Positions 7,225 through 15,533 of a DNA stretch of 37,261 nt are shown here, piece by piece. The notes beneath the pieces were generated by a model, which made no database searches, had not been told where the DNA came from, and worked only from the letters and a program-made list of their open reading frames with translations. The translations under genes and the position numbers were made by a program. Numbering within the stretch: position 1 is the first letter of the stretch; every line of letters begins with the position of its first letter. The DNA is from Paludibacteraceae bacterium. Its GTDB lineage: Bacteria > Bacteroidota > Bacteroidia > Bacteroidales > Paludibacteraceae. The stretch spans positions 1-37,261 of the forward strand of contig JAILDU010000031.1 in NCBI GenBank assembly GCA_024689005.1, read 5' to 3'.

Positions 7225-8049
7225 ATGAAAAAGGTATTTTTCATATACACACTGGTACTATTGATTGCGGCTTGCTCGCAACCAGATCATTTGACTATCT
7301 TGCATACCAACGACACTCATTCACAAGTGGAACCCAAAGCAGATAACACCGGCGGCTATGCAAGACGCATGGGAATAATCGGCGAAGAACGCAAGAGGGA
7401 CAAGGACCTGTTGCTACTTGACGCAGGGGATTTCTGCCAGGGAACACCATACTTCAATTACTATCATGGTCGAGTAGAAATAGAGGCAATGAATAGAATG
7501 GGATATGATGTGGTTACATTGGGCAATCATGAGTTTGATAACGGGATAGATACACTGGCAGAAGTATTAAGAAATGCCAGATTCTCTGTGGTTTGTGCCA
7601 ATTATGATTTTACAGGAACAGCTCTGGAGAAAATAGTTAAGCCATATACGATTATACAGCGTGGCGGTATCAAAATCGGAGTTTTCGGCTTGGGATGCGA
7701 CCCGCAAGGATTAATAGCGGATAAGAATTTTTTGCCCGCGCAGTATAGAAATCCCTATCCTATTGCCCAACAGATGGCAGACACATTACGGAGACAAGAT
7801 TGCGATGTTGTAGTGTGCTTGAGTCACTTAGGAACATGCGGAAACACGAAAGATGATGTGTGTGACACGGCACTGGTGGCTCGCACGAGTGGAATAGATG
7901 TGGTAATAGGCGGACATAGCCACAAATTATACGATAATTTGCGTATCTGCAATAAGGACGGGAAACCTATACCGGTGTGTCAAATGGGGAAAAGCGGAGC
8001 ATATTTAGGCAAAATAGTGTTACATTTTGAGAGTAAAAATAGAAAATAA
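7225..8049 (+). CDS. 5'-nucleotidase-family metallophosphatase lipoprotein, catalytic domain only
   Basis: The product has a short lipoprotein signal (LLIAACS) and then the metallophosphatase domain of the UshA/5'-nucleotidase family. Two-metal site motifs are complete: LHTNDTHS, LLLDAGDF, TLGNHEFDNG, CLSHLG and GGHSHK. It probably removes phosphate from nucleotides or related substrates at the cell envelope. The usual C-terminal substrate-binding domain of about 250 residues is absent; the protein stops after 274 residues. Some Bacteroidales encode the two domains as separate neighbouring genes, but here acpP follows. It is 40 bases downstream of mutL and likely cotranscribed. Confidence 0.88.
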   Translation: MKKVFFIYTLVLLIAACSQPDHLTILHTNDTHSQVEPKADNTGGYARRMGIIGEERKRDKDLLLLDAGDFCQGTPYFNYYHGRVEIEAMNRMGYDVVTLGNHEFDNGIDTLAEVLRNARFSVVCANYDFTGTALEKIVKPYTIIQRGGIKIGVFGLGCDPQGLIADKNFLPAQYRNPYPIAQQMADTLRRQDCDVVVCLSHLGTCGNTKDDVCDTALVARTSGIDVVIGGHSHKLYDNLRICNKDGKPIPVCQMGKSGAYLGKIVLHFESKNRK

Positions 8050-8058
8050 TTCAAAAAA

Positions 8059-8091
8059 TTTGCATATTCGAAAAAAAAGTAGTACTTTTGC
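8059..8091 (+). promoter_or_regulatory. Promoter of acpP
   Basis: TTTG (8059-8062), 20 bases, TACTTTTGC (8083-8091). The leader of about 75 bases contains a small hairpin, TTAAGA (8119-8124) with TCTTAA (8130-8135). Confidence 0.88.
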
Positions 8092-8172
8092 CGCGATTTT
8101 GTCGGGGAGGCGAAATTCTTAAGATGAAATCTTAACACTAAAACATAATTATTAACTAAATTATTTAGTATT

Positions 8173-8409
8173 ATGGCAGAAATTGAAGCAAAAGTAAAAG
8201 CAATCATTGTTGATAAGCTTGGCGTTGAGGAATCTCAGGTAACCAACGACGCAAACTTCCAGACCGATCTTGGTGCAGATTCGTTGGACACCGTAGAAAT
8301 GATCATGGAGTTCGAGAAGGAATTCGGCATTTCGATTCCGGACGAGGACACGCAGAAGATTGCTACAGTGGGCGATGCAATCGCTTATGTAGAAAATGCT
8401 GCGAAGTAA
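8173..8409 (+). CDS. acpP: Acyl carrier protein
   Basis: The 78-residue acidic protein carries growing fatty acyl chains on a phosphopantetheine arm. The attachment site DSLD is present with Ser37 ([10 protein letters not shown]), followed by the acidic helix that docks to partner enzymes. Length and sequence are standard. It has a strong own promoter and is followed by a terminator before fabF, which would allow much more acpP than fabF transcript, as fits the abundance of the carrier. Confidence 0.98.
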   Translation: MAEIEAKVKAIIVDKLGVEESQVTNDANFQTDLGADSLDTVEMIMEFEKEFGISIPDEDTQKIATVGDAIAYVENAAK

Positions 8410-8430
8410 TCTATATTCAACGCAGGTTAA

Positions 8431-8467
8431 CGAGTTTACGGGCCAACCTGTAAACTCGTGCTTTTTT
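8431..8467 (+). terminator. Terminator between acpP and fabF
   Basis: CGAGTTTACGGG (8431-8442) pairs with CCTGTAAACTCG (8447-8458), a 12-base-pair stem with one G-T pair and the loop CCAA, followed by TGCTTTTTT. No promoter of the usual type is visible before fabF at 8490, so the terminator is probably partial. Confidence 0.85.
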
Positions 8468-8489
8468 ATTTGCCATAAGATGTTATAAT

Positions 8490-9749
8490 ATGCAATTGAA
8501 ACGAGTAGTAATAACGGGAATAGGTGCATTGACGCCGTTGGGCAATTCAGCTCCTGACACTTGGCGATCATTAGTAGAAGGTGTGAGTGGAGTAGCCAAG
8601 ATCACCACTTTTGATACAAGTCTGTTCAAGACGCAGTTTGCCAGCGAAGTCAAGGGCTTTGATCCGACGATAATAATTGACCGCAAGGAAGCCCGTAAGA
8701 TGGACCGCTATGCACAGTTCTCTGTATGTGTAGCAGACGAGGCACTGAAAGATAGTGGCTTGGACCTGGAGAAAGAAGATCGAAGCCGCGTTGGAGTTGT
8801 ATGGGGAAGCGGAATGGGCGGTTTGCAAAGTCTGGAAGAGGAAGTGATACTCTTTGCCGAAGGAGATGGAACGCCACGATTTAATCCGTTCATGATTCCA
8901 AAGGCGATACCGAGTATTGCAGCCGGCCAGATATCGATACGTTTTGGTTTGGGAGGTCCGAGTTTTTCGGTTAGTACCGCTTGCTCGTCATCATCTCACG
9001 CCGTCGGCTCTGCATTTGACCAACTGCGTTTGGGCCATGCAGATGTGATATTGACAGGTGGCGCAGATGCAGATATTACTCCGGCAGGCATAGGAGGATT
9101 TAATTCTCTACACGCATTGTCCACCCGCAACGACTCTCCTTCAACAGCCAGCAGACCATTCTCCAAGTCGCGTGACGGTTTTGTGCTGGGAGAAGGCGCT
9201 GCATGCCTGATACTGGAGGAATATGAGCACGCAAAGGCTCGCGGAGCAAAGATCTATGCAGAGATGGTAGGAGAAGGAATGACATCAGATGCATACCACA
9301 TGACAGCTCCGGATCCGGATGGAAAGGGCGCAGAGCGCGTAATGAGATTAGCGCTCAAAGACGCAGGATTGCAACCGGGAGATATAGATTACATCAACAC
9401 ACACGGCACATCCACCCCGTTGGGCGATGTGACGGAATTGAAGGCAATACAGCGCGTGTTTGGCGATCATGCTTATGATATGAACTTAGATTCGACCAAA
9501 TCGATGACAGGCCATCTGATAGGTGCAACGGGAGCAGTAGAAGCGATGGCTTGTGTGATGGCGCTGAAAGACGGAATAATTCCTCCGACGATCAACCATG
9601 ATCCGGAAGACCTGGATGAACAGATTGACTATCGTCTCAATTTTACTTTTGACAAAGCACAGAAACGCGATATACGTTACGCGTTGAGCAACACCTTCGG
9701 TTTCGGAGGTCACAACGCGTGCCTGATATTTAAGAAATGGGAAGAGTGA
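8490..9749 (+). CDS. fabF: 3-oxoacyl-[acyl-carrier-protein] synthase II
   Basis: Condenses malonyl-ACP with acyl-ACP in fatty acid elongation. The catalytic triad of the KAS II family is in place: Cys165 in STACSSSSHA, His305 in NTHGTSTPLGD and His342 in KSMTGHLIGATGAVE. The conserved C-terminal glycine-rich sequence SNTFGFGGHNA is present. Length (419) is normal. It follows acpP, its substrate carrier, with a terminator between them. Confidence 0.97.
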   Translation: MQLKRVVITGIGALTPLGNSAPDTWRSLVEGVSGVAKITTFDTSLFKTQFASEVKGFDPTIIIDRKEARKMDRYAQFSVCVADEALKDSGLDLEKEDRSRVGVVWGSGMGGLQSLEEEVILFAEGDGTPRFNPFMIPKAIPSIAAGQISIRFGLGGPSFSVSTACSSSSHAVGSAFDQLRLGHADVILTGGADADITPAGIGGFNSLHALSTRNDSPSTASRPFSKSRDGFVLGEGAACLILEEYEHAKARGAKIYAEMVGEGMTSDAYHMTAPDPDGKGAERVMRLALKDAGLQPGDIDYINTHGTSTPLGDVTELKAIQRVFGDHAYDMNLDSTKSMTGHLIGATGAVEAMACVMALKDGIIPPTINHDPEDLDEQIDYRLNFTFDKAQKRDIRYALSNTFGFGGHNACLIFKKWEE

Positions 9750-9796
9750 CCCCATAAGAAATGTCGCTCGTATTAGTCAACAAAAATTTAGGTATT

Positions 9797-9991
9797 ATGA
9801 TTACAAAAATCGGCGAAAATGCAGGCGTAGTATGGAATGCGCTGCAAAAAGGAGCTCAAGGACTCAAGTCTCTCAAGAAGGCGACCAAGCTGAAGAATGA
9901 GGAATTGTATTTGGCACTTGGTTGGCTGGCTCGCGAGGGCAAAGTGACTTTCACCGAGGCAGATGCTGACATAATTATTGCGTTAGCTTAA
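9797..9991 (+). CDS. Small winged helix-turn-helix protein (DUF2582 type)
   Basis: A 64-residue protein beginning MITKIGENAGVVWNALQKG fits the DUF2582 winged-helix family, compact one-domain proteins of unknown function. An upstream in-frame ATG at 9761 would add 12 residues before the conserved beginning; I prefer 9797. It lies between fabF and asd, with 3 bases between its stop and the asd start, so all three are likely cotranscribed. DNA or RNA binding is possible but not shown by the sequence. Confidence 0.8.
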   Translation: MITKIGENAGVVWNALQKGAQGLKSLKKATKLKNEELYLALGWLAREGKVTFTEADADIIIALA

Positions 9992-9994
9992 GCC

Positions 9995-10999
9995 ATGGTA
10001 ATTGCAATTGTTGGCGCCTCAGGCGCTGTTGGACAGGAACTGCTGCGCGTTTTGGAACAGCGGCAGTTCCCGGTTTCCGAACTTCGTTTGTTCGGTTCGG
10101 CGCGTAGTGCCGGAACAGAATATAGTTTTTGCGGCCGTAAGTATGCAGTACGGTTGCTGGAGCATGGCGACGCCTTCAAGGGCGTCGATATTGCTTTTGC
10201 CTCCGCGGGCGCGAGCGTGTCACGCGAGTACGCAGAAGACATCACCCGTTATGGAGCCATACTGATAGATAACTCGTCAGCGTTTCGCATGGATGAGGAT
10301 GTTCCGTTGGTAGTGCCTGAGGTGAATGCATCAGACGCACAGAATCGTCCGCGCAACATCATAGCCAACCCAAACTGCACAACGATACAGATGGTGGTGG
10401 CGCTGCAGGCAATAGAGCGAGTAAGCCATATACGCCGTGTGCATGTAGCGACTTATCAGGCTGCGTCCGGTGCAGGTGCACAAGCGATGAAAGAATTGGA
10501 AAACCAATATCGCCAAGTGCTGAACGGAGAGGAAGTAAAAGTAGAGAAATTTGCATATCAGTTGGCATACAACCTGATTCCGCATATAGACGTCTTCACA
10601 GAGAACGGCTATACGAAAGAAGAGATGAAGATGTACAACGAGACACGTAAGATCATGCACTCGGACATCAAAGTGAGTGCGACCTGCGTGCGTGTGCCGT
10701 CGCTGCGAGCACATAGCGAGAGTGTGTGGGTTGAGACAGAAAAACCTGTTAGCATAGAGCAAGCTAAAGAAGCCTTTGCTAATGGCGCAGGGTGTGTGCT
10801 GATGGATGAACCGGAGAACAAGATTTATCCAATGCCGCTGTTTTTGAGTGGCAAAGATGAAGTGTTCATCGGTCGTGTCCGCAAAGACCTGACGGATGAT
10901 TGCGGATTGAGTTTCTGGTGTGTGAGTGACCAGATACGCAAAGGAGCCGCGCTGAATGCCGTTCAGATAGCAGAGTATTTGATAAAGGTGACAAACTGA
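9995..10999 (+). CDS. asd: Aspartate-semialdehyde dehydrogenase
   Basis: Reduces aspartyl phosphate to aspartate semialdehyde with NADPH, the branch point to lysine, diaminopimelate, threonine and methionine. The N-terminal dinucleotide-binding loop is [12 protein letters not shown] (6-17). The catalytic cysteine is Cys128 in ANPNCTTIQ, and the active-site histidine is His240 in LRAHSESVW. Length (334) is standard. The gene starts 3 bases after the winged-helix gene and is followed by the 11-base array C rather than by a recognisable terminator. Confidence 0.96.
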   Translation: MVIAIVGASGAVGQELLRVLEQRQFPVSELRLFGSARSAGTEYSFCGRKYAVRLLEHGDAFKGVDIAFASAGASVSREYAEDITRYGAILIDNSSAFRMDEDVPLVVPEVNASDAQNRPRNIIANPNCTTIQMVVALQAIERVSHIRRVHVATYQAASGAGAQAMKELENQYRQVLNGEEVKVEKFAYQLAYNLIPHIDVFTENGYTKEEMKMYNETRKIMHSDIKVSATCVRVPSLRAHSESVWVETEKPVSIEQAKEAFANGAGCVLMDEPENKIYPMPLFLSGKDEVFIGRVRKDLTDDCGLSFWCVSDQIRKGAALNAVQIAEYLIKVTN

Positions 11000-11050
11000 A
11001 AACTGAAAGGCGGAAGTAGCGAAGGGTGAGAGTCGCTCAAGAGAGGCTAA

Positions 11051-11281
11051 ATAACCTAGGTATAACCTGGGTATAACCTAGGTATCACCTAGGTCTGACT
11101 CGGAACAACCCGCTATCTTGTACAAGATTGTCTCGAAACAAGTTCGAAGGTATCTCAAAGTAAGTTCAAAACCGACACGAAGCAAACTCGAAACATCATC
11201 GGAGCAAGTTTGAGGCAATCTTGAAACAGAGTTGGAGCAATATAAGGAATAACGAATATCACAATAGGAATAAAACAAAAG
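11051..11281. repeat. Array of twenty-one 11-base units (array C)
   Basis: The first four units are near-identical (ATAACCTAGGT, ATAACCTGGGT, ATAACCTAGGT, ATCACCTAGGT; the core ACCTAGGT is palindromic). From 11095 the units become degenerate but keep the register: CAAGTTCGAAG, GTATCTCAAAG, TAAGTTCAAAA, CCGACACGAAG, CAAACTCGAAA, CATCATCGGAG, CAAGTTTGAGG, CAATCTTGAAA, CAGAGTTGGAG. No insertion or deletion breaks the 11-base period over 231 bases. The array fills nearly the whole gap between asd and the U32 peptidase gene, and I see no promoter in it. Confidence 0.85.
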
Positions 11282-11288
11282 AAAAACA

Positions 11289-12563
11289 ATGCATAGTAAT
11301 GATGTTGAAATAATGGCGCCTGTGGGATGTTGGGAATCGTTGGCAGCGGCAATAGAAGCCGGTGCGACGAGCGTGTATTTCGGCATCGAACATTTGAATA
11401 TGCGCGCCAGGAGTTCGGCAAACTTCACCACCCAAGATTTGCACACAATAGTGCGTACGTGTCGTGAAGCGGGCGTAAAGAGTTACCTGACGCTGAATAC
11501 GGTGATGTACCCGGAAGACCTGCCGTTGATGCGCGAGATAGTAGATAATGCCAAGCAGGCAGGTGTGGATGCACTAATAGCGAGCGACATAGCCGTTATG
11601 CAATATGCAGTAAGTGTCGGTCAGGAAGTACATTTGTCCACTCAACTGAATATTGCGAACACGGAGGCGTTAAAATTTTATGCACAATTCGCAGACGTGG
11701 TGGTATTGGCACGCGAGCTGAACATGACCCAAGTGGCATCAATCCATCGTGATATAGAGGAACAACATATCTGCGGCCCGAAAGGCGAGTTGCTGCGCAT
11801 AGAGATGTTCTGTCACGGCGCGTTATGCATGGCTGTGAGCGGAAAGTGCTATTTGAGCCTGAACAACTACGGCATGAGCGCCAACCGCGGAGCTTGTGTA
11901 CAGGTATGCCGTCGCGGCTATACGGTGAAGGACAAATCGTCGGATTTGGAATTGGACATAGATAATCAGTATATCATGTCTCCGAAGGATCTGAAGACCA
12001 TTCATTTCCTGAACAAGATGCTGGATGCCGGTGTACGCGTGCTGAAGATAGAAGGTCGTGCCCGCGGCGCAGAATATGTGGATACTGTGGTTCGTTGCTA
12101 CCGCGAGGCAGTAGAAGCCTGGCGCAATGGCGAATACAATGAAGACAGCGTGATAGAGCCGAAGATAGCCGATTGGAATGAGCGCCTCAGCCGCGTGTTC
12201 AACCGCGGATTCTGGGATGGCTATTATCAAGGACAGCGGTTAGGCGAATGGAACCATCACTACGGAAGTCAGGCGACTCGCAAGAAAGTGTACGCAGCCA
12301 AGTGTACCAATTTCTTTAAGAACCTGAGTGTAGCAGAGTTTATCGTAGAAGCCGTAGATGCTATTCGCGAAGGACAAGATCTGCTGGTGACGGGTGAGAC
12401 AACCGGCGTATATGAGTGCAAGGCAGAGGGAATGCGTGACGCGAAAGGAAATGCGACGCAAGAAGCGCGTCAGGGCACGTATTTCTCAATCAAGACAGAC
12501 AAACTGTTGCACCGTGGCGATAAGATGTTTTTGTGGTTAACAGAAGATAACAAGACAGAATAA
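11289..12563 (+). CDS. U32 family peptidase (possible RNA-modification factor)
   Basis: The 424-residue protein belongs to the U32 family. The family signature is present in IEMFCHGALCMAVSGKCYLS, with its spaced cysteines and glycines, followed by further cysteines in GACVQVCRR. The N-terminal half (MAPVGCWESLAAAIEAGATS, then VYFG) forms the barrel typical of the family. Members include collagenase-like proteins, but the best studied act in RNA hydroxylation (TrhP, RlhA) using iron-sulfur clusters bound by such cysteines. I therefore prefer an RNA-modification role over proteolysis, without proof. It heads a row of housekeeping genes and is followed after 2 bases by the DUF4271 gene. Confidence 0.88.
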   Translation: MHSNDVEIMAPVGCWESLAAAIEAGATSVYFGIEHLNMRARSSANFTTQDLHTIVRTCREAGVKSYLTLNTVMYPEDLPLMREIVDNAKQAGVDALIASDIAVMQYAVSVGQEVHLSTQLNIANTEALKFYAQFADVVVLARELNMTQVASIHRDIEEQHICGPKGELLRIEMFCHGALCMAVSGKCYLSLNNYGMSANRGACVQVCRRGYTVKDKSSDLELDIDNQYIMSPKDLKTIHFLNKMLDAGVRVLKIEGRARGAEYVDTVVRCYREAVEAWRNGEYNEDSVIEPKIADWNERLSRVFNRGFWDGYYQGQRLGEWNHHYGSQATRKKVYAAKCTNFFKNLSVAEFIVEAVDAIREGQDLLVTGETTGVYECKAEGMRDAKGNATQEARQGTYFSIKTDKLLHRGDKMFLWLTEDNKTE

Positions 12564-12565
12564 GC

Positions 12566-13210
12566 GTGCCGTTCATACCACACATATCATCTCTATTGGC
12601 TGCTCCATGGAGCGGCTGGCTAATGCTGTGTCTGCTACTCAGTGCAGTCATCGCTGAAGTAGTCCAGCCGGGCGTAGTGACAAACGCGTATATATCGTTG
12701 GTATCGCAAGCCAACCGAACATATCATGTGTCTCCACGCAACTTCTTCGGACAATTATTCGTCTCTATTTTCCGTGTGGGAGTGGGAGCCATGGCGTTGT
12801 GTATGTGCTTCTATACAACAGGCGGATTCAAGTTTAGGACCTATATGGCGGTATTTGGACTAATAGTGGGTTGCTTGCTGGTGAAGATGTTGCTGAACAA
12901 GATACTTGAATTTACATATTCACTTTCACGCCAGAGCGGTTCACTATACGAACACTACGGGAACATATTAACGATGATCATGCTGGTGTTCTATCCATGC
13001 CAATTGGTACTATGTCACTGGTATAACGTGAATGTCAACAGGTGGATATTCGGTGTGGTGATAGCCTCAGCGAGCATTGCCTGGTTGGTACGTTGCTTTC
13101 GCACGTACGTATCCCGTCCGGTAGATATATTCTACGTAATATTGTACTTTGCCACAATAGAGGTGCTTCCTCTATGCGGCATAATATATATAACCTCGAT
13201 ATTGATATAA
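12566..13210 (+). CDS. DUF4271 integral membrane protein
   Basis: The 214-residue protein has about six hydrophobic segments and matches the DUF4271 family of Bacteroidota in composition and position directly before hemD. The start is GTG at 12566, 2 bases after the stop of the U32 gene. Function is unknown; the conserved link to hemD and rnpA only shows shared transcription. Confidence 0.8.
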   Translation: MPFIPHISSLLAAPWSGWLMLCLLLSAVIAEVVQPGVVTNAYISLVSQANRTYHVSPRNFFGQLFVSIFRVGVGAMALCMCFYTTGGFKFRTYMAVFGLIVGCLLVKMLLNKILEFTYSLSRQSGSLYEHYGNILTMIMLVFYPCQLVLCHWYNVNVNRWIFGVVIASASIAWLVRCFRTYVSRPVDIFYVILYFATIEVLPLCGIIYITSILI

Positions 13211-13217
13211 AAAATAT

Positions 13218-13964
13218 ATGGTACACAAAATTCTATTTTCTCAGCCTCGCCCCACTACGGAGCATAACCCTTACAGTCGCTTGACAGAACAGTTTGGCGT
13301 TCAGTGCGACTTCTATCAGTTTATCCATATTGAAGGCTTGACTGCGCGCGAGTTTCGCTTGCAACGCATCAACCCATTGGAATATAGTGCAGTGATATTG
13401 AACTCGAAGTTGAGTGCGGACCATTATTTTCGTCTTTGTGAGGAAATGCGTCTGAATGTGCCGGAAGAGATGCACTACTACTGTGTGTCAGAACAAGTGG
13501 GACTATATCTGCAAAAATACATTCAATATCGTAAGAGACGCGTGTTCTTCCCGGAGACAGGCAATCGCTTTGAAGACTTGTTGCCGACAATGCATCGCCG
13601 TCCGAACGAGACATATCTGATGGTATTGTCGGATATACACACTCAGGACCAGATCAACATGTTCGCGTCGAACAATATAGAAGTGAAGCCTGCTGTAATG
13701 TATCGTACGGTGACCACTCCATGGCCGGAAGACAAGCCGTTTGATTATGACATAATAGCATTATTCACCCCGGCCGGAGTGAAGGCATTACGTGAGAACT
13801 TTCCGGAGTGGAGACAAGGGAAGACTCTCATTGCAGCATTTGGCGAAGGCACTATTCGTGCGTTGGACGAGACAGGATTCCGCACAGATATCAAGGCAGG
13901 CCCGGGACAAGAGTTTGCGTCGCTTCCTATGGCCATAGCAGACTATCTGGAGAAGAATCGATAA
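13218..13964 (+). CDS. hemD: Uroporphyrinogen-III synthase
   Basis: Closes hydroxymethylbilane to uroporphyrinogen III in haem and corrinoid synthesis. The 248-residue length and two-domain layout fit, with the typical C-terminal pattern (DIIALFTPAGVKALRENFPE, then IAAFGEGTIRALDE). HemD sequences are highly variable and lack a simple catalytic motif, so the call rests on these patterns and on the conserved position between DUF4271 and rnpA. No other haem gene is in the window. Confidence 0.85.
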   Translation: MVHKILFSQPRPTTEHNPYSRLTEQFGVQCDFYQFIHIEGLTAREFRLQRINPLEYSAVILNSKLSADHYFRLCEEMRLNVPEEMHYYCVSEQVGLYLQKYIQYRKRRVFFPETGNRFEDLLPTMHRRPNETYLMVLSDIHTQDQINMFASNNIEVKPAVMYRTVTTPWPEDKPFDYDIIALFTPAGVKALRENFPEWRQGKTLIAAFGEGTIRALDETGFRTDIKAGPGQEFASLPMAIADYLEKNR

Positions 13965-13974
13965 GCACAACGAA

Positions 13975-14337
13975 GTGTTTAGTTGTATTGAAGTAAACGT
14001 GTACAAAGGTTTTCCTAAACATAGCAAGTTGTGCGGTCAGTTGCGTATATCGCAACTCTACCATGAAGGCAAACGAATGGTAGTGTGGCCATTACGTGTT
14101 ACATATCAGCCAACAAAGGATGACACGCAGGTAATGGTATGGGCGCCGAAATCACTATTCAAACATGCCGTTGACCGCAATCATATGCGTCGTTTGATGC
14201 GTGAAGCATATAGGTTGCATCAGAATGAACTGGAAGGGCACTACCTGATAGCGTTCAACTATATGGACAAAGAACAACAGCCATTTGCGGTAGTAGAAAA
14301 GGCCGTATGCAAGGCTCTTAGGAAGATAAACAACTAG
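13975..14337 (+). CDS. rnpA: Ribonuclease P protein component
   Basis: Protein subunit of RNase P, which trims the 5' ends of tRNA precursors. The conserved RNA-binding motif is visible as KHAVDRNHMRRLMREAYR. The leading part (FPKHSKLCGQLRISQLYHEG) is the usual beginning. The frame opens with GTG at 13975; a second GTG at 13999 (VYKGFPKH) is 24 bases further and may be the true start. It is followed by yidD as in most bacteria. Confidence 0.93.
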   Translation: MFSCIEVNVYKGFPKHSKLCGQLRISQLYHEGKRMVVWPLRVTYQPTKDDTQVMVWAPKSLFKHAVDRNHMRRLMREAYRLHQNELEGHYLIAFNYMDKEQQPFAVVEKAVCKALRKINN

Positions 14338-14349
14338 CTCTCGGAACGG

Positions 14350-14580
14350 ATGGCAAACTGGAGGATCATAGTACGAAAGGCGTTTCTGCTTCCGGTATAT
14401 TTTTACCGAGCATTCATTTCGCCTCTGACTCCTCCATCGTGCCGTTTCACGCCGACATGCAGCCAATATATGGTGGAAGCAGTACTCAAATACGGTCCGC
14501 TTAAAGGCGGTTGGTTGGGAATCAAGCGAATCTTGCGCTGCCATCCATGGGGAGGAAGCGGATATGATCCGGTACCCTAA
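14350..14580 (+). CDS. yidD: Membrane protein insertion efficiency factor YidD
   Basis: The 76-residue protein shows the full family pattern: an N-terminal amphipathic hydrophobic stretch, then [20 protein letters not shown], then [16 protein letters not shown] and [14 protein letters not shown]. It helps insertion of membrane proteins with YidC. It lies 12 bases after rnpA, the widespread order. Confidence 0.96.
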   Translation: MANWRIIVRKAFLLPVYFYRAFISPLTPPSCRFTPTCSQYMVEAVLKYGPLKGGWLGIKRILRCHPWGGSGYDPVP

Positions 14581-14635
14581 CTGAGTACTAAAGACAAAAT
14601 AGAAATATAGTTTGCCGAGCAAACACAGAAAGGTT

Positions 14636-15319
14636 ATGAGAATAGATATTATTTCGGCTTGCCCGGAGTTGCTTGAGTCGCCACTCAACCACTCTATTAT
14701 CCAACGCGCAAAGAACAAAGGTTTGTGCGAAATATACGTGCATAATCTGCGCGATTGGACATTGGACAAGCATCGTAAGATAGACGATTACGCGTTTGGC
14801 TTCAGCGCAGGAATGGTATTGCAGGTAGAGCCGATAGACAGGCTCATAACTCACCTGACATCCGAGAGACATTATGACGAAATCATATTTACCGCTCCGG
14901 ATGGTGAACGCTTCACGCAAAAAGAAGCGAACAGACTTTCGCTGTGTGAGAACATCATCATCTTATGCGGACACTACAAAGGTGTGGATCAACGCGTGCG
15001 CGATCATCTTATCACGCGCGAGTATAGTATCGGCGATTTTGTGCTGACAGGAGGAGAGATGCCCGCAGCAATGATGACAGATGCAGTAGTGCGTCTGCTT
15101 CCGGGAGCAATGGGAGATGCAGAAAGCGCTTTGAGTGATTCGTTCCAAGACGGTTTGCTTGAGGCGGGAGTATATACTCGTCCTGCAGAATACAAAGGCT
15201 GGCGTGTACCGGAAATCCTTTTGTCGGGACACCAAGCAAAGATAGAAGAGTGGCAGTATGAGCAATCACTCCGCCACACAGAGGAGAGACGCCCTGATTT
15301 ACTTGATTTTGCTAAGTAA
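14636..15319 (+). CDS. trmD: tRNA (guanine-N1)-methyltransferase
   Basis: Methylates G37 of tRNAs that read CNN codons, which prevents frameshifting. The knotted SPOUT domain shows [17 protein letters not shown] and [13 protein letters not shown], with S-adenosylmethionine bound in the knot. The C-terminal part carries the usual [20 protein letters not shown] and [13 protein letters not shown] choose the ATG at 14636 ([13 protein letters not shown]), which matches the usual first strand; a TTG at 14612 would add 8 residues. 227 residues is standard. Confidence 0.96.
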   Translation: MRIDIISACPELLESPLNHSIIQRAKNKGLCEIYVHNLRDWTLDKHRKIDDYAFGFSAGMVLQVEPIDRLITHLTSERHYDEIIFTAPDGERFTQKEANRLSLCENIIILCGHYKGVDQRVRDHLITREYSIGDFVLTGGEMPAAMMTDAVVRLLPGAMGDAESALSDSFQDGLLEAGVYTRPAEYKGWRVPEILLSGHQAKIEEWQYEQSLRHTEERRPDLLDFAK

Positions 15320-15361
15320 AGTTTGCACTTTGTTGTTTTTCAGCACTTTTTTGCAAAAAAA

Positions 15362-15394
15362 TTTGGTGGGGAAACAAAAAAGCAGTACTTTTGC
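15362..15394 (+). promoter_or_regulatory. Promoter of the small RNA candidate upstream of pepD
   Basis: TTTG (15362-15365), 20 bases, TACTTTTGC (15386-15394). Transcription should start near 15400, about 135 bases before pepD. Confidence 0.85.
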
Positions 15395-15399
15395 ACCGT

Positions 15400-15472
15400 G
15401 TTTTTCATGGTATTAGATTTAAGGTTAAGTAAAAAGATTGGGTTGTCGTGAGACAACCTTCTTTGTTTTTGT
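15400..15472 (+). ncRNA. Small RNA candidate, Bacteroidales-1-like
   Basis: A strong promoter is followed only about 70 bases later by an intrinsic terminator: GGTTGTC (15441-15447), loop GTGA, GACAACC (15452-15458), then TTCTTTGTTTTTG. A short RNA bounded by a Bacteroidota promoter and a terminator is how the Bacteroidales-1 RNA motif was described, and the interior (CATGGTATTAGATTTAAGG) looks to me like that family, from memory and not checked against the model. If the terminator is leaky it also serves as leader or attenuator of pepD. No separate pepD promoter is visible in 15473-15533. Confidence 0.55.
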
Positions 15473-15533
15473 ACATATAGCCATTCAGCAAAGAGTAAGA
15501 AATGGTAGTTATTACAGTATAATATAATAGGAT

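Noticed and set aside
12566..13210. DUF4271 protein as a CAAX protease or cytochrome
   Set aside because: No paired Glu-Glu/His motif or haem-binding CxxCH is present.
15322..15356. Second promoter before the small RNA (TTTGCACTT ... CACTTTTTTGC)
   Set aside because: The -7 box lacks the TA pair and the spacing to the TTTG is not the usual one.
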